Assembly (NCBI GenBank): GCA_902788805.1
Contig: CADALO010000004.1
Location: forward strand, 1 to 64,000
Origin: an uncultured Bacteroidota bacterium
GTDB lineage: Bacteria > Bacteroidota > Bacteroidia > Bacteroidales > P3
Direction of reading: 5' to 3'
DNA length: 64,000 bases
Numbering within the stretch: the first letter of the stretch is position 1; the number at the start of each line of letters is the position of its first letter. The position numbers and the translations under genes were made by a program. The notes under the pieces are model-generated. The model searched no databases and was not told the origin of the DNA. It worked only from the letters and a program-made list of their open reading frames with translations. Shown piece after piece: positions 48,868 to 58,470 of the stretch.

Positions 48868-49092
48868 TTATGGCACGGGGTCGTAGCCTGAGCCGCCAAA
48901 GGGGTTGCAGCGCAAAATTCGTTTCAATGCCAGCCAGGACCCTTTAAAAGGGCCGTATTTCAGGATGGCCTCCTTTGCGTATTGAGAGCAGGTAGGCGTA
49001 TAGCGGCACGCCGCCGGCGTTAGTGGCGAGATACACTGTTGATAGAACTTGATGAGTAGCAGGAATACCTTTGTCAGCAGGCGTTTTATCAT
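48868..49092 (-). CDS. yidD: Membrane protein insertion efficiency factor YidD
   Basis: The 74-residue protein shows the YidD signature [20 protein letters not shown] then SQYAKEAI, and the C-terminal [19 protein letters not shown]. It is a small amphipathic membrane-associated protein that helps YidC-dependent insertion. The start overlaps the rnpA stop as ATGA, the usual rnpA-yidD pairing. Confidence 0.93.
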   Translation of the reverse strand: MIKRLLTKVFLLLIKFYQQCISPLTPAACRYTPTCSQYAKEAILKYGPFKGSWLALKRILRCNPFGGSGYDPVP

Positions 49093-49469
49093 CGTTGTAA
49101 CTCCTCGATTATTTTTTCCAAAAGCTTGTCGAAAGTGTGCTCCAGCTGGTGATAGTCAGGCAAGGCGTTATGGATATAGTTGATGCTTAGGGCCATTGAC
49201 AGGTTCTTCTGTTCCAATGTCTCAAGCATCAGATGTTTGCGGTGACGGTAGCATTCGCGCATCAGCCTCTTGGTACGGTTGCGGTCAACGGCGTGGTGCA
49301 GCTTCTTTTTGGGTGCTACAATCAGTACTTGCAGCCTGCAGGGATGCTTCTGCTCTGTTATTAGCCAGTGTACACTCAGAGGATACACAAGCAATCTGTT
49401 GTCCGAAGCGTAGAGATCGCCAATGATTTTCTTGTTGCAGAGTCGCTCGTCTTTTCTGAAAGTGTACAT
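49089..49469 (-). CDS. rnpA: Ribonuclease P protein component
   Basis: The 126-residue protein is the basic subunit of RNase P. The N-terminal [18 protein letters not shown] and the RNR-type motif [20 protein letters not shown] are diagnostic. It matures the 5' ends of tRNAs with the rnpB RNA, which is not in this window. The ATG at 49469 overlaps the hemD stop (TGATG); a GTG three bases earlier is less likely. rpmH is absent upstream; hemD takes that place. Confidence 0.92.
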   Translation of the reverse strand: MYTFRKDERLCNKKIIGDLYASDNRLLVYPLSVHWLITEQKHPCRLQVLIVAPKKKLHHAVDRNRTKRLMRECYRHRKHLMLETLEQKNLSMALSINYIHNALPDYHQLEHTFDKLLEKIIEELQR

Positions 49470-50443
49470 CACTTACCGCTTTTACCGGCTTTTTGTGCCT
49501 CTTCAGCCTCCTTGCGGGCTTTCTCGGCTGCGCGTTCTGCACGGCGTGCGGCGGCTTTGGCTTTCTTCTCTTCCATCAGTTGTTTGTACTTTGTCTTGCT
49601 TGCAAACACCGATTTTGTTTTCTTTGAGCCAGTGGCCTTTGCCGAGTGTGCCGATTTGGAATTCTTCAGCGATGAAGGTTTGACAACCAGCACTGCTTCC
49701 TGCTGTTTGCCAAGCATATAGTTCTCAATGGCCATTGCCATAGAGGGCGAGTTCTTCGTCGGGGCGGCAATGGTTATCTTGATGCCGGCGGCATTCAGAG
49801 CCGCGTGGGTCGAAGTGCCGAAGGCTGCCACAAGTACCGACGATTCCTTGACATTGGGGAAGTTCATCAGCAGCGAGCGTACTCCGATGGGTGAGAAAAG
49901 AGCCACCATATCGAAGTCCTCAAGCTTGAACTGCTTAAGGTCGCGAGGCACGCTGCGATACATCGGTGCCTTGGTGTATTTGAATTTAGCCTTGTCGAGA
50001 AGTTTTGTATATTCAGTCTGTTTCTCGTCCGAGCAAGGGAACAGGAACTTCTCTTCGCGATGTTTGGTCATCACGTCGATGAGGTCGGCAAAGTATTGGT
50101 TGCCGAAGAATATTTTGCGTTTACGGTATTGTATGTAGTTTTGCAGGTAGAGCGCAATCGCCTCGGTCGGGCAGAAATACTTCATACTCTCGGGAATGAC
50201 TTCACGCAGTTCCTTGGCCATTCTGAAGAAATGGTCCACAGAGTTCTTGCTGTTGAAAATCACTGCCGTATAGTCAGTGATATGGATTCTGCTTTTGCGG
50301 AATTCGGTGGCGGAAATGCCAACAACCTCAAAAAATTTGTAAAACGTGAGGTCAAGTTTGAACTCACTTGCCAGACGTTTGTAAGGCGACTTCTCCAAAT
50401 CGGCAGGCTCGGGCTGCGAAATCAGGATTTTTTTCAATTTCAT
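49469..50443 (-). CDS. hemD: Uroporphyrinogen-III synthase with basic C-terminal tail
   Basis: The 324-residue protein resembles HemD, which cyclises hydroxymethylbilane. It begins KKILISQPEPADLEKSPYKR and has VIFNSKNSVDHFFRMAKELR and FSPIGVRSLLMNFPN as in Bacteroidota members. After about residue 255 comes a Lys/Ala/Glu-rich tail (KKTKSVFASKTKYKQLMEEK ... RRAERAAEKARKEAEEAQKA), likely a coiled coil, not needed for the fold. The start at 50443 (MKLKK) is preferred to 50491. No other heme genes are nearby. Confidence 0.82.
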   Translation of the reverse strand: MKLKKILISQPEPADLEKSPYKRLASEFKLDLTFYKFFEVVGISATEFRKSRIHITDYTAVIFNSKNSVDHFFRMAKELREVIPESMKYFCPTEAIALYLQNYIQYRKRKIFFGNQYFADLIDVMTKHREEKFLFPCSDEKQTEYTKLLDKAKFKYTKAPMYRSVPRDLKQFKLEDFDMVALFSPIGVRSLLMNFPNVKESSVLVAAFGTSTHAALNAAGIKITIAAPTKNSPSMAMAIENYMLGKQQEAVLVVKPSSLKNSKSAHSAKATGSKKTKSVFASKTKYKQLMEEKKAKAAARRAERAAEKARKEAEEAQKAGKSGK

Positions 50444-50477
50444 ACGATGCTGTTCAAATAGTGCAACTATCTGTAAT

Positions 50478-51449
50478 CTACAATAATACAATCTTTGCCA
50501 TTACCAAAATGGGTACGATTTCAAAAATGCAAAGATAATAAAATAAATATAATTTAGAGGTTTTTGAATTTGTTAAAATTAGTTGTATGCCCCTGAAAAG
50601 CCTGACAATGAATATTATGCCGACAAGAAAGATTGTGGTTTTCAATATGGTTTCTGTTGCTGCTGGGCAGTAAAAAAGCAGCAGCATAAGTGGAACAAAA
50701 ACAAATCCGCCGACGAAATAGAACAGATTGTTGCTCGAGATGTAGAGCATCGTCACCGAACGGTCCTCGAAGACATTGCCCAGCAGCCGTATCAAGCTGT
50801 TCTTAAGGAATATGAATGCAATCAGGCCTCCCAGTATCGCCAGATACATCAGATAGTCGGGCAGGGTAGTGACAAATGCAGCATTCCTGTCTATCAGCTT
50901 GATGGCCATCAGTGCCACCGACGCCAGATAGATGCCGACCATAGGCAGCAGCGACGAGGTGCGTATGTTGCTTTCGCGGAAAACGCGGTCGAGGACACGG
51001 GTGTCGAACAGCGATTGGAAGATGTCCTTCAGCTTGAATTTCTGGTTGTTGATATAGATGCTCACAAAGGTGAACAGCAGCATTATGGTGACGAAAATCC
51101 AGTCGCCCGAATGCTGGTAATATCGCGTCTCGGGTATGGCAAATCCCTTGTGGTGGCTGTTGCCGATAAACATACTCTCCCGCTGCCGTACCGGTACATC
51201 TTCGTAAGCGGCAAAGGTCGAATCGTAGCAAAGCAGGAGGTATTCGCTGGTGTCTATGTCGGGTAGGAAAATGCTGTCGTTAGGCCTGAGCAGTGTCTCA
51301 GGAATCTCTGTATTGTAGTGTACTGCAGGCAGTTGTCGCGCAGGTTGGATGGCGTGCAACTCCGCATTACTCATACTGTCGCCGCTGTGCGAAACGCGAA
51401 CGGAGTCGGTTTGGGGTGTCGTCTGTAGTATTGTTACAGTCTGCTTCAT
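50478..51449 (-). CDS. DUF4271 integral membrane protein
   Basis: The 323-residue protein has a long N-terminal soluble part (1-120) with a DSIFLPDIDTSEYLLLCYDS segment, then about seven hydrophobic helices (WIFVTIMLLFTFVSIYI; MVGIYLASVALMAIKLI; YLMYLAILGGLIAFIFL; YFVGGFVFVPLMLLLFY and others). It belongs to DUF4271, usually found next to hemD in Bacteroidota, as here (34-nt gap). Function is unknown; the conserved order with hemD, rnpA and yidD suggests shared regulation. Confidence 0.82.
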   Translation of the reverse strand: MKQTVTILQTTPQTDSVRVSHSGDSMSNAELHAIQPARQLPAVHYNTEIPETLLRPNDSIFLPDIDTSEYLLLCYDSTFAAYEDVPVRQRESMFIGNSHHKGFAIPETRYYQHSGDWIFVTIMLLFTFVSIYINNQKFKLKDIFQSLFDTRVLDRVFRESNIRTSSLLPMVGIYLASVALMAIKLIDRNAAFVTTLPDYLMYLAILGGLIAFIFLKNSLIRLLGNVFEDRSVTMLYISSNNLFYFVGGFVFVPLMLLLFYCPAATETILKTTIFLVGIIFIVRLFRGIQLILTNSKTSKLYLFYYLCIFEIVPILVMAKIVLL

Positions 51450-51468
51450 CTGCCTTCGGTCTTGTTGC

Positions 51469-54444
51469 TTATCGTGCTATCAGTAGCCTTTTCGTTTGCC
51501 GCGTCATCGGCGCACCGTGCTGCGTTTCGCTGAAAAGAATACTGTAAATGCCACAACGCAGTTCCTGCGTCGAATATTGTATGATTTGTCCGCTTTGCGC
51601 AAAAAAATCATCCACCGTCCGGCCGTAGACATCGTATATGGTGATGTGCGTGGGCTGGCGGAAACCGCTGAACGTTACAATGTTGCTTGCCGGATTCGGG
51701 TATATTTTCACATCCATCGCGCTCTCCTGTACTGGGCGTATGGCGAGTGTCGTGTCGCGCAGAAAAACGGTGTCGACCGTTATTGTGTCGGCACGATGCA
51801 TAATCTGCAGCCCGACAGCCAGACTGTCCTCCGTTCCGTTGACGGTCAGGTTGAACTGGCACCGCGCCGTGTCGCCAGCGCCGAGGGTGCCTAACGAAGC
51901 AATGGTGTCGTTGCCATTGGCTGTCATTCTGGCACTCAGTTCTTTGGCTTTGCCTCGACCTCTGTTGGCAATGGCTATCTGCAAGGTGTGTTCTGTGTCC
52001 GGTGTGAAGGTGGCTACTGACGCGCCGTTGCGCGTCAACGCTACCGATGCCAGTTCTACCCGAGGCGACAGAATGTCAAGCACTTGCTGCATCTGCCAGT
52101 ATGTCGCGCTGTCACCGGTGGCGTAATCCAATGTCATCCAGTCGCAATCGGTTTCGGGGTAGATGACAAATTGTATGGTGGTGTCTTGGCGCGGCAGCAA
52201 ATCGCTGACTGTTTGCCTGTTGGACGTATTCAGGGAGAGGAAATGCCCGATTGCCGGTTGCTCGCCGACATTGCGGACGGTTGCCGATATCGTGGCGCTG
52301 TCGCATAGCGTAAGCTGCTGGGCCTGAACGCCGTCGCCGTCGTGGACGGCAACGTCTGCCACAACCAGCCGTGCCCCCTCGTATGGCGACGGGGTTATGA
52401 TGGCCTGCAATGGCCTGTGGAACTGGGCCGTGGCGGTGAGCAGAAGCGTGTCGAGAACGGGGCGCGACGTGTGCATCAGTCCGTCGCCGTTCCCATCGAG
52501 CGTGCAGACACCCAACAGCGTGTCGTTCCAAGTCGCTGCTACGCTGGCTCCTGGCGTGCCGTGCACCCCAATGGTTACATCGCCTTCCCTGACGGCATCG
52601 ACGTCCAGCCATTGCGTGTCCGGGATGCCTATGTATGGCATCAGCGACGGGTCGCCAAGCAGAGAGTAAATCTCCCAGTAGTAGGCATCGTAGGGCGAGC
52701 CGCTGGCAGTGACGGCCCAGTTGCCGGCAGTGAGCATCTGGCCCATCGTGGGTGCGTGCTCTGCAGGTGCCGTTCCGTGGGTGTGGAACAAGCGGTCGTA
52801 GGCACCTTCAAGGCCTGCGTGGTATTGAGGGAACAGCGAGGGGTTCCCTTCGCCCCCGACGCTCCAGTAGTAGTCTTCGTTCCACAAGGTCTCGTTGCTG
52901 GCGCCGATGACTCCCACAGCGCCGCTTCCGCCCTTCCTCAGCAGATGCTCTCCAAGGCAGTCACCGATGATTTCGTTGGCTCTGCAACAGTTGTTTACGG
53001 CGATGAAGAGACTGCCGTTGGCTGGCAAGGTGTCGAAGAAGTACTGGCTTATGCGCGGATATAGCCAGCTTGTGGCTATGCAGTGGGCGGTATAGTTTAT
53101 CAGTCCCACGCCTTGACGGATGTGGCCTTCGATGGCCTCGCCCAACGTGTCGGACGAGGGGTTGTAGAAACATATCGTGTCGTGCTGGCTGTCGTGTTCT
53201 ATTATGCACGATTTCAGGTAGTTCACCTGTCCGTTGGTGACTGTAGGCGCGGGCTCGGTTTCTTCCTTGCCGGCCACCAGCAGGCTTCGGCTCAGATAGC
53301 TGCTGTCGGCCAGCATAAAGCGCTCGTAGCTAAGGGTTTTGTCGATTATCTGCCGCATTGTGGCCGTGTCGCTTGCCGAAAGGCGCCCAATCAGCGCGTC
53401 GGGCAGATAGTCGCCCGTAAACTCGGCATAGTATAGGTCGGTCTGATGCACAAGAAGGCCCTCGATGTTGTGCTGGGCGTTCCATACGCCTATCTCCTGA
53501 ACGTCGCCTGCAAGCAGTATGAACAGCGGGGCCGGATGGCTGGGCGTGGCGTTGTCGTAGCGCTGCTGGAGGTAGCTCTTGATTGCCTCTTTGTTCGACG
53601 ATTCGCAGTAGTACTCCTCGACGCGGAAGCCTTCCTGCCGTTTCCAGGCAATGAAAGGCTGTAACACCTCGCGGAATTTCAGCGGCGAAACTATGAGATA
53701 AGTGATTGGAACATCGCTTGTTGCAAGGATATTGGTATAGGCTTTCGACGCTGCCTCGCCGTTTTCGGCCAGTGGATTGCCTTGCAGTGGCTGAAGGTTT
53801 CCCTTGATGTGTTTGCCTGATACGGTGACTGTTGCAGCGAGATGACGGCATACCTGCACCTGCCGCAGGGCATCGTTGTACCTGACGGGTGCGATGGTCA
53901 GCATTGCAAGCCTTCTACCTCGCATAGTGCCTAAAGACCTGATGCTCACTATGTCGTCGCCGTAAAACAAGTCTTGGCCATAGATTGAGCTGTCGGGCAC
54001 AGGCTCCTGGCGCCCGGCACTCTTGATGCTGGCTGGCGCCATCGGCCTGACGGCATCGGGGCATCCTATGCCACTCAAGGCTAAAGTTTTCCAATCGACT
54101 GTGTCTATGGTGATTATAGGGTCGCCTCCGTTGGGTATCTCTATGATTTGACGGTAGACCGGAAGCATTGGCTTGCCGATTTCGGTGCTGAAGCTGTTGG
54201 TGGCCGGCGAGGTCAGCGACGAATACCGGTCGCCGCAAGCGTCCGAGCGTATGTCGGTCAGTGTGAAGCCGAACGACATCTGCCGGCTGTCGCTGTGGCG
54301 GAACTGGATGCCGTTTTGGACTACTCGCTGGGCGTAAATATCTTGGAACAAAGCGAATACGAGCATCAATGCAACGGCAATCCGTATGGCTTTGGACTCT
54401 CCTTTCACCGCTGACGGCCCGTAGAAAAGCCGTTTTTGGACCAT
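51469..54444 (-). CDS. C25 (gingipain-type) cysteine peptidase with T9SS sorting domain
   Basis: The 991-residue protein has a signal peptide (IRIAVALMLVFALFQDIYAQ), a propeptide-like region, a C25 caspase-fold domain (about 240-640) and a C-terminal T9SS type A domain (YPNPASNIVTFSGF ... ITIYDVYGRTV). Candidate catalytic His454 (INYTAHC) and Cys487 (VNNCC) are 33 residues apart, the same spacing as in gingipain RgpB (His211/Cys244), but the usual GHG around the His is AHC, so activity may be altered. It is probably secreted through T9SS. It leads an operon with DUF4271, hemD, rnpA and yidD. The ATG abuts the family A palindrome; the frame continues upstream only through repeat. Confidence 0.8.
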   Translation of the reverse strand: MVQKRLFYGPSAVKGESKAIRIAVALMLVFALFQDIYAQRVVQNGIQFRHSDSRQMSFGFTLTDIRSDACGDRYSSLTSPATNSFSTEIGKPMLPVYRQIIEIPNGGDPIITIDTVDWKTLALSGIGCPDAVRPMAPASIKSAGRQEPVPDSSIYGQDLFYGDDIVSIRSLGTMRGRRLAMLTIAPVRYNDALRQVQVCRHLAATVTVSGKHIKGNLQPLQGNPLAENGEAASKAYTNILATSDVPITYLIVSPLKFREVLQPFIAWKRQEGFRVEEYYCESSNKEAIKSYLQQRYDNATPSHPAPLFILLAGDVQEIGVWNAQHNIEGLLVHQTDLYYAEFTGDYLPDALIGRLSASDTATMRQIIDKTLSYERFMLADSSYLSRSLLVAGKEETEPAPTVTNGQVNYLKSCIIEHDSQHDTICFYNPSSDTLGEAIEGHIRQGVGLINYTAHCIATSWLYPRISQYFFDTLPANGSLFIAVNNCCRANEIIGDCLGEHLLRKGGSGAVGVIGASNETLWNEDYYWSVGGEGNPSLFPQYHAGLEGAYDRLFHTHGTAPAEHAPTMGQMLTAGNWAVTASGSPYDAYYWEIYSLLGDPSLMPYIGIPDTQWLDVDAVREGDVTIGVHGTPGASVAATWNDTLLGVCTLDGNGDGLMHTSRPVLDTLLLTATAQFHRPLQAIITPSPYEGARLVVADVAVHDGDGVQAQQLTLCDSATISATVRNVGEQPAIGHFLSLNTSNRQTVSDLLPRQDTTIQFVIYPETDCDWMTLDYATGDSATYWQMQQVLDILSPRVELASVALTRNGASVATFTPDTEHTLQIAIANRGRGKAKELSARMTANGNDTIASLGTLGAGDTARCQFNLTVNGTEDSLAVGLQIMHRADTITVDTVFLRDTTLAIRPVQESAMDVKIYPNPASNIVTFSGFRQPTHITIYDVYGRTVDDFFAQSGQIIQYSTQELRCGIYSILFSETQHGAPMTRQTKRLLIAR

Positions 54445-54562
54445 ACCAAGTCCGTCTGTTGTCCGCTTGTTGTCCGCTTGTTGTCCGCTTGTTGTCCGCT
54501 TTAAAAGCGGACAACAAGCGGACAACAAGCGGACAACAAGCGGACAACAACCAGTGTTGGTA
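54444..54562. repeat. Palindromic repeat, family A copy 2 (11-mer arms)
   Basis: The cap TACCAA (54444-54449) and its complement TTGGTA (54557-54562) bracket four GTTGTCCGCTT units (54458-54501) and four mirror units (to 54548). It is a second copy of the element at 1-106, with all units identical here. It lies in the leader of the C25 gene, whose start codon shares one base with the left cap, and upstream of the divergent gene at 54812. Confidence 0.92.
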
Positions 54563-54667
54563 CCGTGCTGGACGGATGTTGTATGCGATAAAAACCCTGT
54601 CATTGTTTTGCCATTACTTTTCTGATTCCTTGTGCTTTGCACCTCTTTGCGAGTGCTGTTGCGAATT

Positions 54668-54676
54668 GCAAAAATA
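54668..54676 (-). promoter_or_regulatory. -7 box for the C25 peptidase gene
   Basis: TATTTTTGC on the minus strand, about 225 nt before the start codon. If used, the message leader contains the whole family A palindrome. No good -33 is seen. Confidence 0.45.
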
Positions 54677-54695
54677 CGTTTTTTTAATGATTTTT

Positions 54696-54727
54696 TTGCT
54701 GTGTAGCCATTATTTTTGTATTTTTGC
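54696..54727 (+). promoter_or_regulatory. Promoter of the coiled-coil/barrel protein gene
   Basis: TTG at 54696-54698, a 20-nt spacer and TATTTTTGC at 54719-54727 give a good promoter about 80 nt before the start at 54812. Confidence 0.75.
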
Positions 54728-54811
54728 AGTTTGCATTAATAGTGTGAAGTGTGTGGAATGCGCTTAAAATCAATTAATTGTCAATCGATTATAGTGAGAA
54801 AAACAGAAGAT

Positions 54812-56011
54812 ATGCACAGAATCAAATTGTTCGTCGCCTTGATGATGGCCTTGTTTGTCTTTGTCCCTTGCCGCGGACAGTCAGACGACGAGGTGCGCGA
54901 CTCGTTGCGGTTCTGTCAGAGCCAATTGGAGGCGTTGAACTCGAGGCTCGACTCTAACGAGGTGCTGCTGGCTACATTGCGTCGGCGTATGAACGATTTG
55001 GTTATGCTCAAGGATTCGCTGATTGCTGCCAACGACCTGTTCCAGAGGCAGCTGCAAGAGAAGAATCGCCTGATGGACGAGCAGAAGGCCGCGATGCAGG
55101 AGAAGGAACGGCTTGTGGCTGAGAAGGAGGAACTTTACCGCCAGGCGCTGACCAACTCGACCGTCGACAAGGCCAAATGGGAGGGCGAACTAAAGGCTAA
55201 GGAGGCCAGCATTGACGCCAAGAGCCGTGAGATCGCCTACCTTCAGAAGGACATCGACGCCAAGGAGTCTACGCTCCAGTCGCAGCGCGAGAACTATTCG
55301 CACCTTCTGACCGAGAAGGAATATTACCGCCATCTTGTCGACTCGCTGCAGAAGCGGGTCAATGCCGTTGAATATGAGAACATTCGCAAGCAAGAGGAGA
55401 ACAAATACCTGGCCCAGAAAGCCAAGGATGCTGAGGAGAAAGCGGCTATCACGCTGAACAAGAAGAAGAAAGTCCGTCCGATACAGGGCATCGCACTCCG
55501 TTTCTTCCGCACGCCCGACTGGGATATCCGCCTGACGCCCGACCACGTGGACCCGTCCACGGGCGCGGCGACCTACTCGAAAGTGATTCGCAACCGCAAT
55601 GCCGGCGACATCGAGTTCGATTTCGTCACCGGTGCGTCGGTGATGCTGTGGGATTTGACCGATTTCTTCAACGGCGACTCGAAGAAGGATTCTACCTCGC
55701 TGACGCGTTTGCCTGACATTCCGCGTTTTGACCAGAAATTCAACTACGACCTGGGCATCTACGTCGGCTTTGGCGGCACCAACCTGTTCAAGAATTTCTA
55801 TATCGGTCCCAGTTTCCGTTTCGTGGACTTTTTCTATGTCACCGTGGGCTTGAATATATGTGAGTATGAGATGCTTATAGACGGTTATTCGGCCGGTCAG
55901 TCGCTCGAGACGGCCTTGACCCTCGACGACATCACCGCCAAGTCGTGGCTCGTCAAACCTTTTATCTCCCTGTCGATCGACCTCGACTTTCTGTCATACA
56001 TTAAGAAGTAA
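54812..56011 (+). CDS. Coiled-coil protein with C-terminal outer-membrane-like domain
   Basis: The 399-residue protein has a signal peptide ([19 protein letters not shown]). A long coiled coil follows (about 25-220, [20 protein letters not shown] and many EKE/QLQEK heptads), then a basic hinge ([10 protein letters not shown]), and a beta-rich end (about 230-399, [24 protein letters not shown] [20 protein letters not shown], then [13 protein letters not shown]). The layout suggests a periplasmic rod joined to an outer-membrane-associated domain. No family is recognised. The start at 54812 is chosen for its signal peptide. It is divergent from the C25 gene. Confidence 0.7.
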   Translation: MHRIKLFVALMMALFVFVPCRGQSDDEVRDSLRFCQSQLEALNSRLDSNEVLLATLRRRMNDLVMLKDSLIAANDLFQRQLQEKNRLMDEQKAAMQEKERLVAEKEELYRQALTNSTVDKAKWEGELKAKEASIDAKSREIAYLQKDIDAKESTLQSQRENYSHLLTEKEYYRHLVDSLQKRVNAVEYENIRKQEENKYLAQKAKDAEEKAAITLNKKKKVRPIQGIALRFFRTPDWDIRLTPDHVDPSTGAATYSKVIRNRNAGDIEFDFVTGASVMLWDLTDFFNGDSKKDSTSLTRLPDIPRFDQKFNYDLGIYVGFGGTNLFKNFYIGPSFRFVDFFYVTVGLNICEYEMLIDGYSAGQSLETALTLDDITAKSWLVKPFISLSIDLDFLSYIKK

Positions 56012-56024
56012 AAACAATATCGAT

Positions 56025-57515
56025 ATGCAACAACAATTTTTGATTTATAATACATTAAGTCACCAGAAAGAGCTGTTTACACCCATTACGCCAGGGCGTG
56101 TGGGAATGTATGTCTGCGGCCCGACGGTCTATGGTGACGCCCATCTGGGACACGCGCGCCCGGCAATCACGTTCGATATCCTGTATCGCTATCTGCAGCA
56201 TCTTGGCTATAAGGTTCGCTACGTCAGAAATATAACCGACGTGGGACACCTTGAGCACGATGCCGACGAAGGCGAGGATAAGATTGCAAAGAAAGCTCGC
56301 TTGGAGCAGCTGGAGCCGATGGAGGTGGCGCAGTACTATACCAACCGCTATCACGCCGCTATGGACCGTCTGAACGTGCTGCGGCCCAGCATTGAGCCCC
56401 ACGCCAGCGGCCACATCATTGAGCAGATAGAACTGGTGCAGAAGATTCTCGACGCTGGCCTGGCATACGTCAGCAACGGCAGTGTCTATTTCGACATCCG
56501 CAAGTACCAGGAGGAAACCCACAAGTACGGCCAGCTCAGCGGTCGCGTCATCGACGAGATGCTTGCCACTACCCGCGAGCTTGACGGCCAGGATGAGAAG
56601 CGCTTTGCCGGCGACTTTGCCCTTTGGAAAAAGGCTTCGCCCGAACATATTATGCGCTGGCCCTCGCCCTGGAGCGACGGCTTCCCGGGTTGGCACGCTG
56701 AGTGCACCGCGATGGGCGCCAAGTATTTGGGCTCGCCGTTCGACATTCACGGCGGCGGAATGGACCTGGTGTTCCCGCATCACGAGAGCGAGATAGCACA
56801 GTGTGTTGCTTCGACCGGCCACGGTCCCTGCAAGTATTGGATGCACAACAATATGATTACCATCAACGGCCAGAAGATGGGTAAGTCGCTGGGCAATTTC
56901 ATCACCCTCGGCGAGTTCTTCGAGGGCAGCCACAAGAACCCGCAGACCGGCGAGGAGATGCTGGCGCAGCCCTACGGCCCGATGACGATACGCTTCTTCA
57001 TCCTGCAGGCACACTACCGCAGTACAGTTGACTTCAGCAACGAGGCTCTGCAGGCTGCCGAGAAGGGCTACAACCGCTTGATGCAGGCATTCAAGACCCT
57101 CGGCTCGCTGCAGCCCTCCAAGTCGAGTTCGGTGGACGTGAAAGGCTACCGTCAGCTGTGCTATGATGCTATGAACGACGATATGAATACGCCTATCGTT
57201 ATCTCGCATCTGTTTGATGCTGCAAGGGTTATCAATACGGTCAACGACCACAAGGCCACGCTGACACTGGAGGACATTGACGAACTGAAGTCGGTTTTCC
57301 AGATCTTTGTGTTTGACGTTATGGGTCTGCGCGACGAGGCTGCGTCGGATAATACAGCTCTGATTGACGGCCTGATGCAGATGATTCTCGATGTCCGTGC
57401 CACGGCCAAGGCCAACAAGGACTGGACCACCAGCGACAAGATCCGCGATAGCCTGTCGGCCCTCGGCATCGCTGTCAAGGACGGCAAGGACGGCGCAACG
57501 TGGGAAATGAAATAG
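56025..57515 (+). CDS. cysS: Cysteine--tRNA ligase
   Basis: The 496-residue class I synthetase has C31 in YVCGPTVYG (zinc ligand), the HIGH equivalent HLGH (40-43) and the KMSKS equivalent KMGKS in [13 protein letters not shown] (about residues 283-295). WHAECTAMG and [15 protein letters not shown] supply the remaining zinc ligands. Full length, cytoplasmic. It follows the coiled-coil gene by 13 nt. Confidence 0.96.
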   Translation: MQQQFLIYNTLSHQKELFTPITPGRVGMYVCGPTVYGDAHLGHARPAITFDILYRYLQHLGYKVRYVRNITDVGHLEHDADEGEDKIAKKARLEQLEPMEVAQYYTNRYHAAMDRLNVLRPSIEPHASGHIIEQIELVQKILDAGLAYVSNGSVYFDIRKYQEETHKYGQLSGRVIDEMLATTRELDGQDEKRFAGDFALWKKASPEHIMRWPSPWSDGFPGWHAECTAMGAKYLGSPFDIHGGGMDLVFPHHESEIAQCVASTGHGPCKYWMHNNMITINGQKMGKSLGNFITLGEFFEGSHKNPQTGEEMLAQPYGPMTIRFFILQAHYRSTVDFSNEALQAAEKGYNRLMQAFKTLGSLQPSKSSSVDVKGYRQLCYDAMNDDMNTPIVISHLFDAARVINTVNDHKATLTLEDIDELKSVFQIFVFDVMGLRDEAASDNTALIDGLMQMILDVRATAKANKDWTTSDKIRDSLSALGIAVKDGKDGATWEMK

Positions 57516-57536
57516 TTTAACAGAACTGCACTTATT

Positions 57537-58214
57537 ATGGAAATGAAAAAAGAACTGTGTGACCTCATATTCTCAAAGGGAGAGCTGAAGCACGATATAT
57601 ATTATTCAACCTTGGAGACATTCGGGCTTTTCCGTGCTACGGCAAAGGATATTATCGCTCAGCTTAAGGAGCGGAACAAGCAAACGGAGAAGGATATGCG
57701 CTTCGATTATATCGACCGCGGCGACTTCGAGTTTGAAATCCGTTTTGCAAGCGACACGCTGGTCTTTATGATGCACACCAATGTCTTTGAGTTCTCGCGC
57801 AACCACGAGGTGATGAAATCGGCTTACATCCGCGAGGACCCGGAACGCTCTTATTGCGGCGTGATACAGATATACAACTTCCTGACCGACTCGTTCCTCT
57901 ATCAACGCGACAGCGATTTGGGCTATATGATTGGCCGCGTGTTTGTTAACAAGGAGAAACACTACTTTATTGAGGGTAAACGCGAGCTGGGTATGCTATA
58001 CAATAATTTCAATACCTCGCTGATTACCAATGAGTCGGTGCAAAGCATAGTTGAGTCGGCTATCGAGTATACCACCAATTTTGATCTTTTGACCCCTCCA
58101 TACGATGAAGTAAAGGTGGTTTCGGTGGGTGAGATGCGCAATAATTTTGATAAAAAATCACTGGTTACAGCCAAGCGTTTAGGTTTTCGTTTCCAGGCAG
58201 ATACAGATGCATAA
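57537..58214 (+). CDS. Conserved hypothetical cytoplasmic protein
   Basis: The 225-residue protein starts MEMKKELCDLIFSKGELKHD. It is a mixed alpha/beta protein with many charged residues, for example DYIDRGDFEFEIRFASDTLV and QIYNFLTDSFLYQRDSDLGY. It has no signal peptide or membrane segment. The closing KSLVTAKRLGFRFQ is basic. I do not recognise a named family. It is 21 nt after cysS on the same strand and is followed by the tRNA-Glu promoter. Confidence 0.65.
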   Translation: MEMKKELCDLIFSKGELKHDIYYSTLETFGLFRATAKDIIAQLKERNKQTEKDMRFDYIDRGDFEFEIRFASDTLVFMMHTNVFEFSRNHEVMKSAYIREDPERSYCGVIQIYNFLTDSFLYQRDSDLGYMIGRVFVNKEKHYFIEGKRELGMLYNNFNTSLITNESVQSIVESAIEYTTNFDLLTPPYDEVKVVSVGEMRNNFDKKSLVTAKRLGFRFQADTDA

Positions 58215-58249
58215 GGGCAGTTATCTACAGATAACGGTGAAAAAAAATT

Positions 58250-58280
58250 TTGCCAGTTCGGAAAATGTTTGTACTTTTGC
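58250..58280 (+). promoter_or_regulatory. Promoter of tRNA-Glu and rpsT
   Basis: TTG at 58250-58252, a 19-nt spacer and TACTTTTGC at 58272-58280, about 80 nt before tRNA-Glu. Confidence 0.8.
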
Positions 58281-58363
58281 ATCCGCTTTTGAGAGTTGAA
58301 AACGCTGTCGGAAAGGCTATAAATCACCATCCAACAATCGTTTAGCAATCAATGGCAAAAGAG

Positions 58364-58438
58364 GCTCCGTTCGTCTAGCTGGCCCAGGACGTGAGATTTT
58401 CATTCTCAAAATCGCGGGTTCGAATCCCGCACGGAGTA
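58364..58438 (+). tRNA. tRNA-Glu (anticodon TTC)
   Basis: A 75-nt cloverleaf: acceptor GCTCCGT with ACGGAGT (one G-U pair), anticodon stem TGAGA/TCTCA around loop TTTTCAT (anticodon TTC), T-arm CGGGTTCGAATCCCG, discriminator A. CCA is not encoded. rpsT follows 32 nt later and may share the transcript. Confidence 0.96.
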
Positions 58439-58470
58439 CAAGAACAAGAAAAAAGAAGATAGTATTTATT

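Noticed and set aside
51469..54444. Calling the C25 protein PorU, the T9SS sortase
   Set aside because: It is not next to PorV, and the motif around the catalytic residues does not match what I expect of PorU. A gingipain-type peptidase with its own sorting domain is the safer call.
54445..54642. 66-residue N-terminal extension of the C25 peptidase
   Set aside because: The extra residues (CCPLVVRLLSACCPL type) are translated palindromic repeat, and the signal peptide lies after the ATG at 54444.
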